Of a DNA stretch of 64,000 nt, positions 30,732 through 40,829 are shown piece after piece. Under the pieces are notes generated by a model, which saw nothing but the letters and a program-made list of their open reading frames with translations, was not told where the DNA came from and did not search any database. Source of the DNA: Prosapia bicincta (lineage: Eukaryota; Arthropoda; Insecta; Hemiptera; Cercopidae). The stretch is taken from NCBI GenBank assembly GCA_036971475.1, contig JBAIZL010000008.1, forward strand, positions 4,625,501 to 4,689,500, in the 5' to 3' direction. The position numbers and the translations under genes are program-made. How positions within the stretch are numbered: position 1 is the first letter of the stretch; each line of letters starts with the position of its first letter.

Positions 30732-31966
30732 AGAGTGTGAACTAATAGGAGGAATTGAAAAAGTAACTTAAAAAAATAAGAAAAGCTCTCTGTTAAGTAG
30801 TTGAAAAAGTTAGTCAATAGGATTTATTGTTAATAGGTTGCTTAAAAAAAAAACTTTCTTTAGACACAAATTTACTATGAGTCAAAATACAAGCAAAAAA
30901 TGATCAAAATATATTGTTCTTCAAGGGACTCCAATTTAAAAAACTTTAACAGAAACTGCTGCTCCGCAATGGAATCTTAAAAATTGTTGGAAGTGAGCAA
31001 AAAACTTAAGTCAGATCCCTAGTTGACTTTCTAGTTGAACATTTTATGCATCTAGCCACCACATTACAGATTATCATTAAAATACATTCCTTTTATTTTA
31101 AAAATTTTAATATAAAATAGATTTCAAAATTATTAAATAAATAATATTTAGATACACATTTATTCAGATATTCAAGTTCATTTTTCTGCCTTTCCTAGCA
31201 TTACAATCTTTTCCTTTGTTAAGGAGTTTCGGAATTACTCTATTTTTATAACTTAAATAGTACAGTTTGCCCAAAATCTTAAATCCGTATTTATATAATG
31301 TTAGCCACACCCCCACCACTTGCAGACCTTGCTTCCTATTGGTACTATACGCCTACTTTTAACTTCTAGCGTTTAGCTAATTAATAATTTTAAACTTTTA
31401 AAAATTACGCCCGACTGTGTATTTATTTGTTTGTATATTCATTATATTTTCTTTCTTTTACTTAGCTTTATAAATTTCCAAATTTCCTAAAATATTCAAA
31501 CGTATTTCTTACATATTCAAACTCATGTTCAAACTTTCTTTATTAACATAGTGTAAAATTTTCATTGTATTCTTTATTTCTAGAAGTGTATGACCCTCTT
31601 TAAACAAATGTGTAGCATAATTTAAACAATTTTTTGCATATTTAAATGAAGTTATATTTTCTTTATATCTGGTTCTTTATATATGTGCAACCAGATGTAA
31701 AGAACATATAAGGTCATGTAACAGATAAAATCTTTATGATCATGGTTGAGACTGGGGCTACTTTAGAGGAGTAGCCTTGCTTAATTTAACTATGGTTCTA
31801 TTGACTCAATGGACGACTCAGTTCTTTCTTAACCTGCCTTCATATAGGTAACAAATGAATCATAAACACCTGTTAAATAAAATTAACTATCAAAATTTAT
31901 CAACATTCACTAGCATCCCATCATTAACAAGCTTTGGTTTTGTCATTTTAATTTAAGGAAACTTAC
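30729..31966. other. No feature recognised
   Basis: About 1.2 kb of AT-rich intron before the exon at 31967. No element end or RNA gene seen. Confidence 0.5.
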
Positions 31967-32121
31967 TGGTCCAGAAGGTCAGTAAGATGAAAATTAACAA
32001 CCTTCCTAAGAGTTGTGCCAGCATTAGGCGTGAGATCAAAGCCAGCTAAATTAGATATTTCAATCCAATGCCTTTCAGTGAGAGCAGGGTTGCACATAAT
32101 ACTGACGAGTTGCAAATGTTG
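31967..32121 (-). CDS. Dynein heavy chain exon
   Basis: Acceptor TTCCAG, donor GTAAGT. It starts in phase 0 with QHLQLVSIMCNPALTERHW and continues with DLTPNAGTTLRKVVNF, ending LLD plus two bases of a glutamine codon. The pattern CNP-L--RHW---S---GFD-TP--GTTLRKV is a conserved block of the dynein heavy chain linker (DHC N2). Confidence 0.95.
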
Positions 32122-32402
32122 CTGGAATGAAAAAGAAAAGTTATTTAAGAAATAACCCAATACTATGTTGCTTATCATTTCCAGGTTTTGAAATTTTTTA
32201 CACTTACGTGGAAGATATCTCTTTTAATACAGTACACATTTCTGCCTCTCCTACCTGCTTCATTATCTCTCATGATATGTTTGTATTCTAAATCTAACTT
32301 TCTCCTTTAAAACACAACAGCTAAGAGTGTAAAGGAGATAATAAAGGTTAAAAATTGTAGGGCTACTTAATTTAAATATATGCCTTCTAATAGAAACAAA
32401 TA

Positions 32403-32462
<60 letters not shown>
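32403..32462. repeat. (TA)n microsatellite
   Basis: Long (TA)n directly left of the PLE D palindrome. Confidence 0.9.
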
Positions 32463-32571
32463 TTGATATTTAACGTTATCCATTGTTTTTCCGTTGCACT
32501 GACTTTATGAAGTTAATATATTACTATGTAAGTAATTTTATCCACCATTAAGTGCAATAATTTTACCTTGA

Positions 32572-32613
32572 GTGATGAGGCACCTTTCGGTCAATTGACC
32601 ATTGTCGAATCAC
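32572..32613 (-). ncRNA. Hammerhead-like motif, family D, copy 3
   Basis: Left arm of the palindrome. Helix I GTGAT/ATCAC, core TCGACAAT, helix II GGTC/GACC with loop AATT, GAA, helix III AGG/CCT, C at the cleavage position. The helix II loop differs from copies 1 and 2 while the stem is unchanged. Confidence 0.62.
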
Positions 32614-33024
32614 TGATGTTTTTCTGTTGTCTGGTGTTTGTTGACGTTACGCGCACTTATTCTTGATCTGTGTGTATGATATTTCTATATAGTATGTCTT
32701 CTGTATATGTTGTTTGTAGATTCATTAAGTTGTTGTGTATATTTTTATAAATGTGGTATTTTTCTAGTGAGTTTAGTTCTATTGGGTTGTTATTTATTTC
32801 CTATAATTTATTTCCTATTTATTTCCAACCCTATTGGGAAATAAATAACAACCCAATAGAACTAAACTCACTAGAAAAATACCACATTTATAAAAACATA
32901 CACAACAACTTAATGAATCTACAAACAACATATACAGAAGACATACTATATAGAAATATCATACACACAGATCAAGAATAAGTGCGCGTAACGTCAACAA
33001 ACACCAGACAACAGAAAAACATCA

Positions 33025-33066
33025 GTGATTCGACAATGGTCAATTGACCGAAAGGTGCCTCATCAC
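33025..33066 (+). ncRNA. Hammerhead-like motif, family D, copy 4
   Basis: Right arm of the palindrome, same sequence as copy 3 on the plus strand. Confidence 0.62.
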
Positions 33067-33126
33067 TCAAGGTAAAATTATTACACTTAAAGGTGGATAA
33101 AATTACTTACATAGTAATATATTAAC

Positions 33127-33130
<4 letters not shown>

Positions 33131-33165
<35 letters not shown>
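33131..33165. repeat. (TA)n microsatellite
   Basis: TA repeats at the right edge of the PLE D palindrome. Confidence 0.9.
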
Positions 33166-33168
<3 letters not shown>

Positions 33169-33179
33169 TATGTTATTGT

Positions 33180-33740
33180 AAACAATTATTCTCCCATTAA
33201 GTGCAATTAGTTTTTACCTTATTATGAGGTACCTTTCAGTCACTTGCCCAAATCACTGAAATATTTCTACTGTTGTTTTTCGTTTCTAAATGTTGGTGCT
33301 TGTTGCTGAGGTCATATGCATTTCCTTGTGTGTTTTATGTAAAATATTTTTGAACAGTGTGTCATCTGTAATGTTTTCTGTTAGTTAATTAGGTTATTGT
33401 GTTTGTTTTTATAAATGTGGTATATTTCTAGTGAGATTAGTTCTTTTGGGTTATCGTTTATTTCAAGTACGGTTAGGTTATTTTCGAAAACTAGTTATTT
33501 TATGTTTGTGTGATATTAATTGTTCTGCCAAATTTGATCTCTCTTTATTACTACTTATGTATGCTCTATAATGTTCTGAAAATCTATAATGTATGCATTT
33601 GAAATGTTCTAGTTTCTTTTTCGTATTTTATTATTTGGTTTGTATGTTAGTGTGTAGTGTTCTTTGTTATATACTTTTGTTATTTTTTCTATTTTGTTGT
33701 TGGTGTAATTATATTTTATGAAGGTTTTTTTTATCACTTT
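33180..33740 (-). mobile_element. Older PLE D fragment, minus strand
   Basis: Diverged copy of the PLE D end: a decayed family D motif at about 33220-33258 (minus), the tail block near 33420 (complement of CACATTTATAAA) and part of the GIY-YIG domain to about 33640. Many stops. It is older than the palindrome next to it. Confidence 0.6.
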
Positions 33741-33799
33741 TACATTAGTTTATGACTATCCAAACTTATAAATTGTATAAATTTTTAAATACCTACTGA

Positions 33800-33843
33800 G
33801 ACAGAATGTTTTTGATCACTCTGTGGCGATCTTTATCAGTATC
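33800..33843 (-). ncRNA. Hammerhead-like motif, family G, left arm
   Basis: Minus strand: core CTGATAAA, helix II GATC/GATC, then AAA where GAA is expected, AACATT as helix III, C at the cleavage position. Positions G8 and G12 are both A, so this copy should be inactive. Confidence 0.4.
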
Positions 33844-34199
33844 TTCTGATTCGATTTGTTAGGTTAAGTGGTGACGGTTTTAAAGGAAGGTTTTTGATAG
33901 TATCAAAGAGTATGTGCGATTTGTATTAAGTTTGTTTGTTTAATATGCTTGTATTTTGTGTTTCTGTATGTTTGTAAATTTGATATTGTTCTAGTGTGTT
34001 GATATGAGGTCCTCAACAACTGATGTGGTCAACAATAAATATCTCGACACACTAAAACAATATGAAATTTACAAAAACACAAAATACAAACATATTAAAT
34101 GAACAAACCTAATACAAATCACACATACTCTTTGATACTACGGAAAACCTGCCTTTAAAACCGTCACCGCCTAACCTAACAACTCCAAGCAGAAGACAA

Positions 34200-34242
34200 T
34201 ACTGAAGATGCCCACGGAGCAATCAAAAACGTTCTCTCAGTA
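34200..34242 (+). ncRNA. Hammerhead-like motif, family G, right arm
   Basis: Core CTGAAGAT with intact CUGANGA, then helix II that has lost pairing partly, AAA in place of GAA, self-complementary AACGTT, C at the cleavage position. Comparing both arms suggests an ancestral helix II of GATCGC/GCGATC. Confidence 0.42.
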
Positions 34243-34349
34243 AGTTTTTACAAATTTACAAAATTTAAAGATTCGATAGTTATAAACTAATGTAAAAGTG
34301 ATTAATTAAGTTTAACCGATGCAATGGACTACAAAATTCAATAGATTTT

Positions 34350-34780
34350 TTAAAATTTGTTTTTGTGCTCTGGTTCTAGTGTTGTGTTGAGTTTAGGTGT
34401 TTTGTAATTGTATTGTATATGTTTTTTATAAGTTGTTTGTTGTATCCATTTTCGACTACTATTGTTTTAATGTTGTTTAATTCTTCATTTAATTTTTGTT
34501 CATTATCCCGTGTGTATTTTATTGATTTATTTATCTTGTTACCGTAAGTGTTAATTTTTTGTGTCCAGTGGTGGTTAGATTTTTTATGTTTGTGGTATTG
34601 TTGGAAGTTAGTTTTCTATGTACTGTGGTTTCTATTTTATTATTATTGATATATAATGTGATGTCAAGAAAGTCAATTGTCTTGTCTATTTCTGTTTTGT
34701 ATAAGAATTGTAAGTTTTTGTTGAATGTGTTTAGTTTAATTAGTATTACGTATTTTAATTCAATTTTTTAACTGAAAACA
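34350..34780 (-). pseudogene. PLE reverse transcriptase fragment
   Basis: Minus frames read LNTFNKNLQFLYKTEIDKTI, DFLDITLYINNNKIETTVHR and KLTSNNTTNIKNLTTTGHKK. This matches the thumb region after the catalytic box of Penelope RT (compare NRINFLDLTI...KIYRKPTTTD in PLE 2a). No catalytic box is present. It is a separate, strongly truncated insertion. Confidence 0.6.
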
Positions 34781-34907
34781 TTCTTAGTCATTTTCAATAG
34801 ATTTAAATCTATTGAATCGTTAATTCCTATTATCTGCCTAAACTCTAGATTAAATTAACAAATGAATGATTTTTTTTCTAATAAGTAATAACAATTGAAT
34901 AAAATAC

Positions 34908-35073
34908 CCTGAAATCTTTGATATGTTGAACAGTTTGAGAGCAGATATTGAGAGGACTTGGCCAATTTGCCGGGTCTGGATCATCAACGATTCCTACAAA
35001 CCTTCTAGGATAATCATCTGCCGACTGCAGTTTGCACTTTGCTTTGTAAAACTTCTGTGTTTTTATAACGTCT
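34908..35073 (-). CDS. Dynein heavy chain exon
   Basis: Acceptor TTCTAG, donor GTATTT. The first base completes a lysine codon (EFYK-DVIKTQKFYKAK). It encodes DDPDPANWPSPLNICSQTVQ and ends HIKDFR in phase 0, joining QHLQLVSIMCNPAL. The position and phase fit the start of the dynein linker region; the sequence itself is less conserved than the neighbours. Confidence 0.88.
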
Positions 35074-35281
35074 CTAGAAACAAACAAAATAAAATCAGAT
35101 TTATATATATTCACATGTATACAAATATGTAAATATCTTACCTATACAAGCATTTACTTTTAAAGTTATAGGCCTTTTTTAGAAGGGTATTCCTTTACCA
35201 ACTAGTAATGCACTGGCCTCTTGGTTTTATGGATATGGGAGGGATAGTTCTATAAGATTATAATAAGTAATTGAAAAACAA

Positions 35282-35301
35282 TGTGTGTGTGTGTGTGTAA
35301 G
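35282..35301. repeat. (GT)n microsatellite
   Basis: Ten GT dinucleotides. Confidence 0.85.
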
Positions 35302-35787
35302 GGTGTGCGAGAGAGAGGTCTAATGTAATTGGGTAGTAAATATGTATGATAGATGTAGTTTAAAAAGTTTGTACAGCTCACATTGTTTACTTGTACAAAG
35401 AATGTTATTCTGATGTAAAAATTTTGTTAAAATATTTGTGTAGTTTTGGTTTATTTAAATAATGTGTCCAGCAAATTAGATTAAGCCTTTAGAAACTTTT
35501 ATGCAATGCTTTTATGTTCTTGGTATCATGTATAAAATAATCTTCATGTTGATTAGGCCTAGGTAGAAGCTAGGAGATATACATAGTTATAAGTTAGTTA
35601 ACACTAAAAAGTACATCTGATGTAGATATGATTTGCATATTTTTATAAACTCTAATATGAATATGTGAATAATAGTAGCTCAAGATAAAATAGAAAAAAT
35701 TAATATGAATATAGCTCAATATATAGTTACATACAGTTACAAGTTTATGGCTTTTATAGTTATCTACAACAGGAATATGTTTCTTAC
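35302..35787. other. No feature recognised
   Basis: AT-rich intron between two microsatellites. Confidence 0.5.

Positions 35788-35871
<84 letters not shown>
35788..35871. repeat. (CA)n microsatellite
   Basis: About 84 bases of CA repeats with one interruption. Open frames across it encode only Thr-His or Cys-Val runs. Confidence 0.9.
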
Positions 35872-35872
<1 letters not shown>

Positions 35873-36111
35873 CCACCATTTTATAAAAGATATTATCATG
35901 AGCTAATGAGTTGATGTATGAAGTAAAAGTGAGTTCTGTGTACAGCAATACATAATGTATACCGATTTTAAGCTGCTTTGCATGTCAAATGGTTAGCATA
36001 CATTGAAAAACTTTAATTAATTTTGATTAATCATGTTTACACTTGCAGAAGTTATTGTTTAAATAAATACAGTTAATTTACCTGCGAGTCAGGTACAACT
36101 ATTTATTTAAA

Positions 36112-36158
36112 CAGGAAATGTTTCAATAACGGCTACGTTATCGTTATTAGGCCTTATT
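36112..36158 (-). ncRNA. Hammerhead-like motif, family H, left arm
   Basis: Minus strand: helix I AGG/CCT, core CTAATAAC (G5 and G8 replaced by A), helix II GATAACG/CGTTATT with loop TAGC, GAA, ACATTT, then CCTG. Helix II is the longest in the set. The core changes make activity unlikely. Confidence 0.4.
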
Positions 36159-36370
36159 CCTTCTGCACTCTATTAAGAAATAGCGCTGTAACATAACCCT
36201 AGTATATTTATGAAAACAGCGCATATACTCTTTTATTAACCCACAACACCTTTGTCCATGTGTATTAGCAACAAACTCTAAAAAGCTTGAATGAAAGTCA
36301 CAGAGTTGTATGCTCTGTTTTCACAAATATACCAAGGGTATGTAACTATTTTCTAATACAGTGCAGGAGG

Positions 36371-36416
36371 AATAAGGACGGATGACGATAACGTAGCCGT
36401 TATTGAAGCATTGCCT
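36371..36416 (+). ncRNA. Hammerhead-like motif, family H, right arm
   Basis: Core region GGATGAC, helix II GATAACG/CGTTATT with loop TAGC, GAA, helix III GCA/TGC, C at the cleavage position. Compared with the left arm it keeps GATGA, which suggests an ancestral CTGATGAC core. Confidence 0.42.
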
Positions 36417-36460
36417 GTTTAAATAAATAGTTGTACCTCATTTACCTCACAAATCAACCT

Positions 36461-37264
36461 CATTTATTTGAACTCTAATTCATTTTTTTTAAATAACCGA
36501 ATCATCCTAACTAGATTGGGCTATAATTTTGTAGCTATATTTTATTTTAATAAAAATATTAAGAGAAGTTGAGTAAATATTAAAGACTTTACAATAGTAT
36601 AAAACAACAACAAAAATTAGAAAGATTAAAGGATGAACATGCAAGGAATGAAGGATAGACACAAGAAACTAAAAGAGTTAGAAGATGAAGGCATTAGAAA
36701 AAGAGGAGAGAATATATAAGCAAAACTTGTAAAATTGAAAGAGGCAGTAGTAAGAGTATTAGAAATATTACTAATTGAGTATCACTGAAGGTAAAGAATA
36801 TAAAGGAAAAATAGGAAATTAAAGTTTGTAAAGAGAGATTAGAGAAGAATATACAGACAACACAAGCAAGAAGGTAAAAACATAATAGAAAGAACAATAT
36901 ATACAGAGGCAGCAAGAAGATGAAAGTTGACGAGGGTAGAGAGAGGGTGGACTATAAACAGTTGCAAAAGAGATCTGAACAAATTTTGGGGACTTAGAGT
37001 ACAAGAGATATTGAAAAGATAATGAACATGGAAAACGTTGCATCTAACTGAACAGAAAGGTCATAATAAGGAACAAGTAGAGATAAAAACGCCTCAGACA
37101 AGAGAAAGGAAGCATACAAAAAGCCCAAGGAAGCTAGTAGGAGAAAAAAACACTTCTACCAAAATTGTCTTACAGAATTTTGATCAGGTATCATAAATTT
37201 CATCAACAATTAGATAAGGCATAAGAAATTTTTCATTCACTACTTTTTTTAAACCTTAATAAAA
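36461..37264. other. Purine-rich stretch, possibly a decayed coding sequence
   Basis: From about 36560 to 37190 the plus strand is strongly purine-rich and reads as Lys/Glu/Arg-rich pieces between many stops, similar in composition to the gag of the LTR element at 46777. I see no alignable motif, so the link is only a suggestion. Confidence 0.3.
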
Positions 37265-37605
37265 TACTTATTACTTTTGCTATTACTTCCGACCAGACTT
37301 TTTGTGAACTAAAAGCTGTTAAATTGTTAACTTTCACTTGGAGGAAAATTTTTGTCTTACGACTTCTTCAGCTTCGTATTTTTGCCACTAGGAATGCTGC
37401 ACTTGTGCTTCCTCAGTACCGCTACCTTGTCGGACGAGGCTGAAGAAGTCGTAAGACGAAAACGTTTCCTCCAAGTGTAAGTTAACAATTTAACAGCTTT
37501 CAGTTAACAAAAAGTCTGGTCGCAAGTAATAGCAAAAGTGTAATAAGTAATTAACAACCAGCTCGCCATGAACAGCAAAAAGATTTCGATTCTTAATAAA
37601 TATTT
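37265..37605. repeat. Palindromic repeat, family A, copy 3
   Basis: Inverted pair of family A arms: left about 37265-37415 (minus), right 37430-37605 (plus). Both extend to AATTAACAACCAGCTCG-type outer sequence or the CGACCAGACTTTTTG block, matching the PLE A ends. Confidence 0.75.
37436..37471 (+). ncRNA. Hammerhead-like motif, family A, best copy
   Basis: Helix I GAGG/CCTC, core CTGAAGAA (CUGANGA plus one base), helix II GTC/GAC with GTAA tetraloop, GAA, self-complementary AACGTT, U at the cleavage position (UUU). All conserved hammerhead core bases are present. An unpaired A precedes helix II. The inverted arm at 37339-37376 has decayed (AAA for GAA). Confidence 0.62.
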
Positions 37606-38500
37606 TAATTTCTGTTGAGTTGTTACTACGATTCTGATAGGATTGTCGTTAGCCTAGTTTTCATATATGTAATTGAGACTGTATTCATAATTACTTACTG
37701 GTTTCTTTCTTTATCCTTTTTACATTAATTACAATTTTCTTTCTTTTTAGATTTATTGATGTCCCTTGTTTATTCGTTCACTTCTTTGGGATCAATGATA
37801 AAATTAAAAGCTTCTTCATATTGTTTTTTTTTATTATTGATTCTCTGTCGGTTTCTCACTTTTTAGACCACATTGTAAGATCTACTATAAATATTAATTA
37901 CTTTTCTTGGGCCTCCTTCTATACTCTTTGGTTGCGGTTTTGAATTTCAAAGCACTAGGTTACTAGTTTCAAACTTAAATAAGTTATGTGTTTTATTTAA
38001 ATTCGTGTACTCCTTTAGTCTTTCATTTAGACTGAGAGAAGGTCTTAATTCCCCTTGGTATTCCTTTTATACTGTCTGATCTTTCTTGTAATTTATTATG
38101 CTTAAATGTTGTTTTTAAAATCTTTTACTATTTATCTCTAGTTGCAACTAGTTTTGTGTACATCTAGTGATTTTATGTTAACCCTTGACTGAAATTATAA
38201 GTTTTTGTGGCATACATGAATTTTGAATTCCTTCTGTCTTTTTATCATCACTAGCAATAGTCTTAAAATTCCCTGTACTTTTCATTCAATTTGTTTACTC
38301 ATTACAGTGTATGTCACACAATATTTGTCCCAGTTGTTTATAAGTTTCTTCTTATATTTCTTTGTTCAATTCTGTCTCTCAGACATATTGTGTTATTTAA
38401 GTATTATATTTAAGTATTTACCGTAATATCAGAATTTTGAATAATTGACTTCAAGAGCATATAATAAACACATACAAATAGAAACAATCGTAAAACTTAC
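37606..38500. other. No feature recognised
   Basis: T-rich intron. A 67-codon frame at 38223-38426 has no motif and is not called. Confidence 0.5.
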
Positions 38501-38634
38501 TTGTAAAATTCGTCCACAAGACTCTCAACCTCCTCTGGTACTAAATCTTCAAATGCTCCATCCATACACACTTTATATTTTCTAAACCATTTGTGGCAGG
38601 TTAGGATCAATTTAGCAAAAGGTTCAAATATAGA
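38501..38634 (-). CDS. Dynein heavy chain exon
   Basis: Acceptor TTCCAG, donor GTAAGT. Starts in phase 0 with SIFEPFAKLILTCHKWFRKY, contains the W/M-DG-F--L-PE-VE--VD-F pattern (CMDGAFEDLVPEEVESLVDE) typical of dynein heavy chain tails before the linker, and ends FY plus two bases of a lysine codon. Confidence 0.92.
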
Positions 38635-39895
38635 CTGGAATGAAAACAAAAAATCGATTTCATGTTTTAAAATGTATGGTCACATTACTTTACTATCATT
38701 TTGTGTTAACTATTAAAAATGTAGCCAAATTTTACCCCATTCATTACTTTTAACAGATGGTTCAAATATAACTAAAGAAAGCTAGAACAATATTCATGTT
38801 TTAAATCATAACAAAGACCTACCTTTATGAATTTCAAGTACAAAAAAACTATTAAATCTGAAATTTAATTTTAGGACATAATAATACTTGGAAAAAAATC
38901 TAACAAAGAGCTGTAAGTTTATTATTTTGGTTTTTGTTATCTTTTAGCAATAATTTCTAAAATCACACTTTGCTGAATGAACAATGTGGGAATTTCTAGA
39001 AGTACCAATACCAAGAAAAATCTCTCCTACTACCCTCTGGGCCAAATTTAATGGTACAATACAGTAGGTGTGGGTTTCAGCCTTTAAATTTGACACCGAC
39101 AGAATACAATAAATTACCAGAGGACCTTACAGATAAATTTAAACAGGTGTAAATCTGTAAGTTGCCTTGAGTTTATGTGACAAAGAGCTTATGAACAAAG
39201 AAAATTGCTAAAATACTAACTTACAATAAAATGCTTTTTAAAGATCTAGATGACTGCAAACGGTGGGCACACCACTCAAACTGTTCACTAAACACTTTCA
39301 ATTACTGAAGTTCAAATGTTCACTAAAATAATGACAAAAGTTTCACTAGCTAGTTTGCCACCTGCTAAACACTTGTTAAATAACGTTGAATAATGAAGTA
39401 ATGATAATGTGAGGTTAATAACTAGTTAGAGGTTATCAAATTAATAACTTTGTTTCAAGACAATTCACATCACTTATTTGATGAATTATTGCAAAGATAA
39501 AATCGGATATAGAACATGCAAGAAGAGATAAAGATCATGGAGGAAGAACAAGAGATAAGAGTGAGATCAGGAGATGAGATACACATACTGTCAGAAAAAT
39601 CGCAAGAGTACTGCACAATATACCATGTGCTGCAGCTTGCGGACAATAAGTTATCCTCAGCAGTTTGACAGAAAGCCAAGCTATACGAATTTCGAAAACT
39701 GTACCAAACAGTAGGCGTACAAATAAATACGGGTTGGGGAGAAGTGGAATGTTTACTTGGAGCCGACAGACAGGGCCTTAACTCATGCTGTAGCAATGAA
39801 AATAAAATTTTTGCTTTCATACAAATCATATTAAATTCTGTGTTTCATAGCATTTTTCAATTCATACTATTACTTCAAACTCTATATATATTTAG
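38635..39895. other. No feature recognised with confidence
   Basis: Intron. Around 39480-39830 the sequence is less AT-rich and has a 119-codon minus frame without motif. It may be a transposon fragment, but I cannot assign it. Confidence 0.4.
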
Positions 39896-40290
39896 TTCAA
39901 ATTTTCAATCGTTAATATAATACTTTTTATTCATTCACTCAAGTTCAAGTACATTTTTTTAAACTTGCATTGGATGATGCATGATGTTATTGCAGGTTTT
40001 TTCAAATATAATTGTTTAGTAAAATTTAACAAAGTTGATGTCTTTAGGTTTGAATGGAACTTTATGACTACATGTTTGATATCCAGGGCTCAACTACTCG
40101 ATTTCAAACATGTAGTCGTGCAGTTGAATCTAACCTAAAGATATCAACTTCTTTAAATTAAAAATAATGAATTGATATTTAAAAAAAAACTATCAACATT
40201 AAGTGTCATCCACTACAATTTTAAAGAATGTATTAGAACTTGAGTATGTGAATAAAAAGTATTGAATTAACACTTGAAAATATGAACATT
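39896..40290. repeat. Inverted pair of DR-1 copies with palindromic centre
   Basis: DR-1 copies at 39896-40015 (plus) and 40165-40290 (minus) enclose a palindrome whose arms contain TTGATGTCTTTAGGTTTGAA and its complement, and ACTACATGTTTGA. The order resembles the ribozyme palindromes, but CAA stands where GAA is expected and no core is visible. Confidence 0.6.
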
Positions 40291-40326
40291 ATATATATGA
40301 AAATATATAGTAAACAATAGTAGTAG

Positions 40327-40503
40327 TGGTTTATATTTAGAGTATCATAATTACCTGCAATTCCCAGTATTGTCACACTACTCTTTGATGCATTTTTGGA
40401 AGCCCTCCATCAATCAGAAAAAGTTTTGACTAATGGAGGTTCTCCGAAACGAGTCAACGAGTTATGTGACAATGCTAGGAATAGCAGGTAATTATGATAT
40501 TCT
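40327..40503. repeat. Palindromic repeat, family I
   Basis: Terminal inverted arms AGTATCATAATTACCTGC and its complement GCAGGTAATTATGATATT bound a unit of 177 bases. The inner parts are inverted too, with more divergence. The right half has a complete hammerhead-like motif. Confidence 0.72.
40423..40458 (+). ncRNA. Hammerhead-like motif, family I
   Basis: Helix I GTT/AAC, core TTGACTAAT (one base longer than in family C), helix II GGAG/CTCC with loop GTT, GAA, helix III AC/GT with loop GA, C at the cleavage position (GUC). The inverted left copy has CTGATTGAT as core, but lost GAA. Confidence 0.5.
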
Positions 40504-40829
40504 AAAATTTTTTTTCCTGGCGAAAAACCAACTGTGGTTATCATTGCCAATCAAAATCTAATACAAAATGCAATATTTTAAATAAAACAAAATAACAAAA
40601 TAAATTTAAATAAAACAAAAATAACAAAACAAACAAAACTTTAACAAAGCAGCAATATCTAAAACAATTATGTAACCATAAATATATAACAATAAAGAAA
40701 AACATAACAATAAATAACAAAAAAAACAAAAAATCTATAAAAATAAAAAATATAAAACTATAAATAACAAAATAACAACAACGAACAATATAACAGTAAA
40801 TAAATAATACCGATATTTAAAACAACAAT
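40504..40829. other. Low-complexity A-rich stretch
   Basis: Repeated AATAACAAAA-type words over about 300 bases. No coding content; the frame at 40541-40729 is a shadow of the low complexity. Confidence 0.6.

Larger units (their letters stand above)
32463..33130. repeat. Palindrome of two PLE D 3' ends
   Basis: Two inverted copies of the PLE D tail and terminal repeat meet near 32815-32830. Each arm is about 310 bases: terminal repeat, hammerhead-like motif and C-terminal endonuclease tail (LEKYHIYKNIHNNLMN). The arms are almost identical, including a change of helix II loop to AATT in both. (TA)n lies on both outer sides. Confidence 0.8.
33740..34310. repeat. Palindromic PLE ends, family G
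   Basis: Left arm (33740-33990, minus) and right arm (34050-34310, plus) are inverted copies that meet at about 34020. Each contains the PLE C-terminal tail (LKQYEIYKNTKYKHIK in the right arm) followed by a hammerhead-like motif. Confidence 0.7.
36077..36460. repeat. Palindromic repeat, family H
   Basis: Arms of about 150 bases: ACAACTATTTATTTAAACAGG on the left is reversed at 36414-36440 on the right. The inner parts (CACTCTATTAAGAAATAG and its partner near 36350) also pair. Each arm has a hammerhead-like motif. Confidence 0.68.

Noticed and set aside
35594..35914. Frames through the (CA)n tract
   Set aside because: They encode only Thr-His or Cys-Val repeats from a microsatellite.
36560..37190. 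Second gypsy-like gag
   Set aside because: Composition is similar to the gag at 46777, but stops are frequent and no block aligns by eye.
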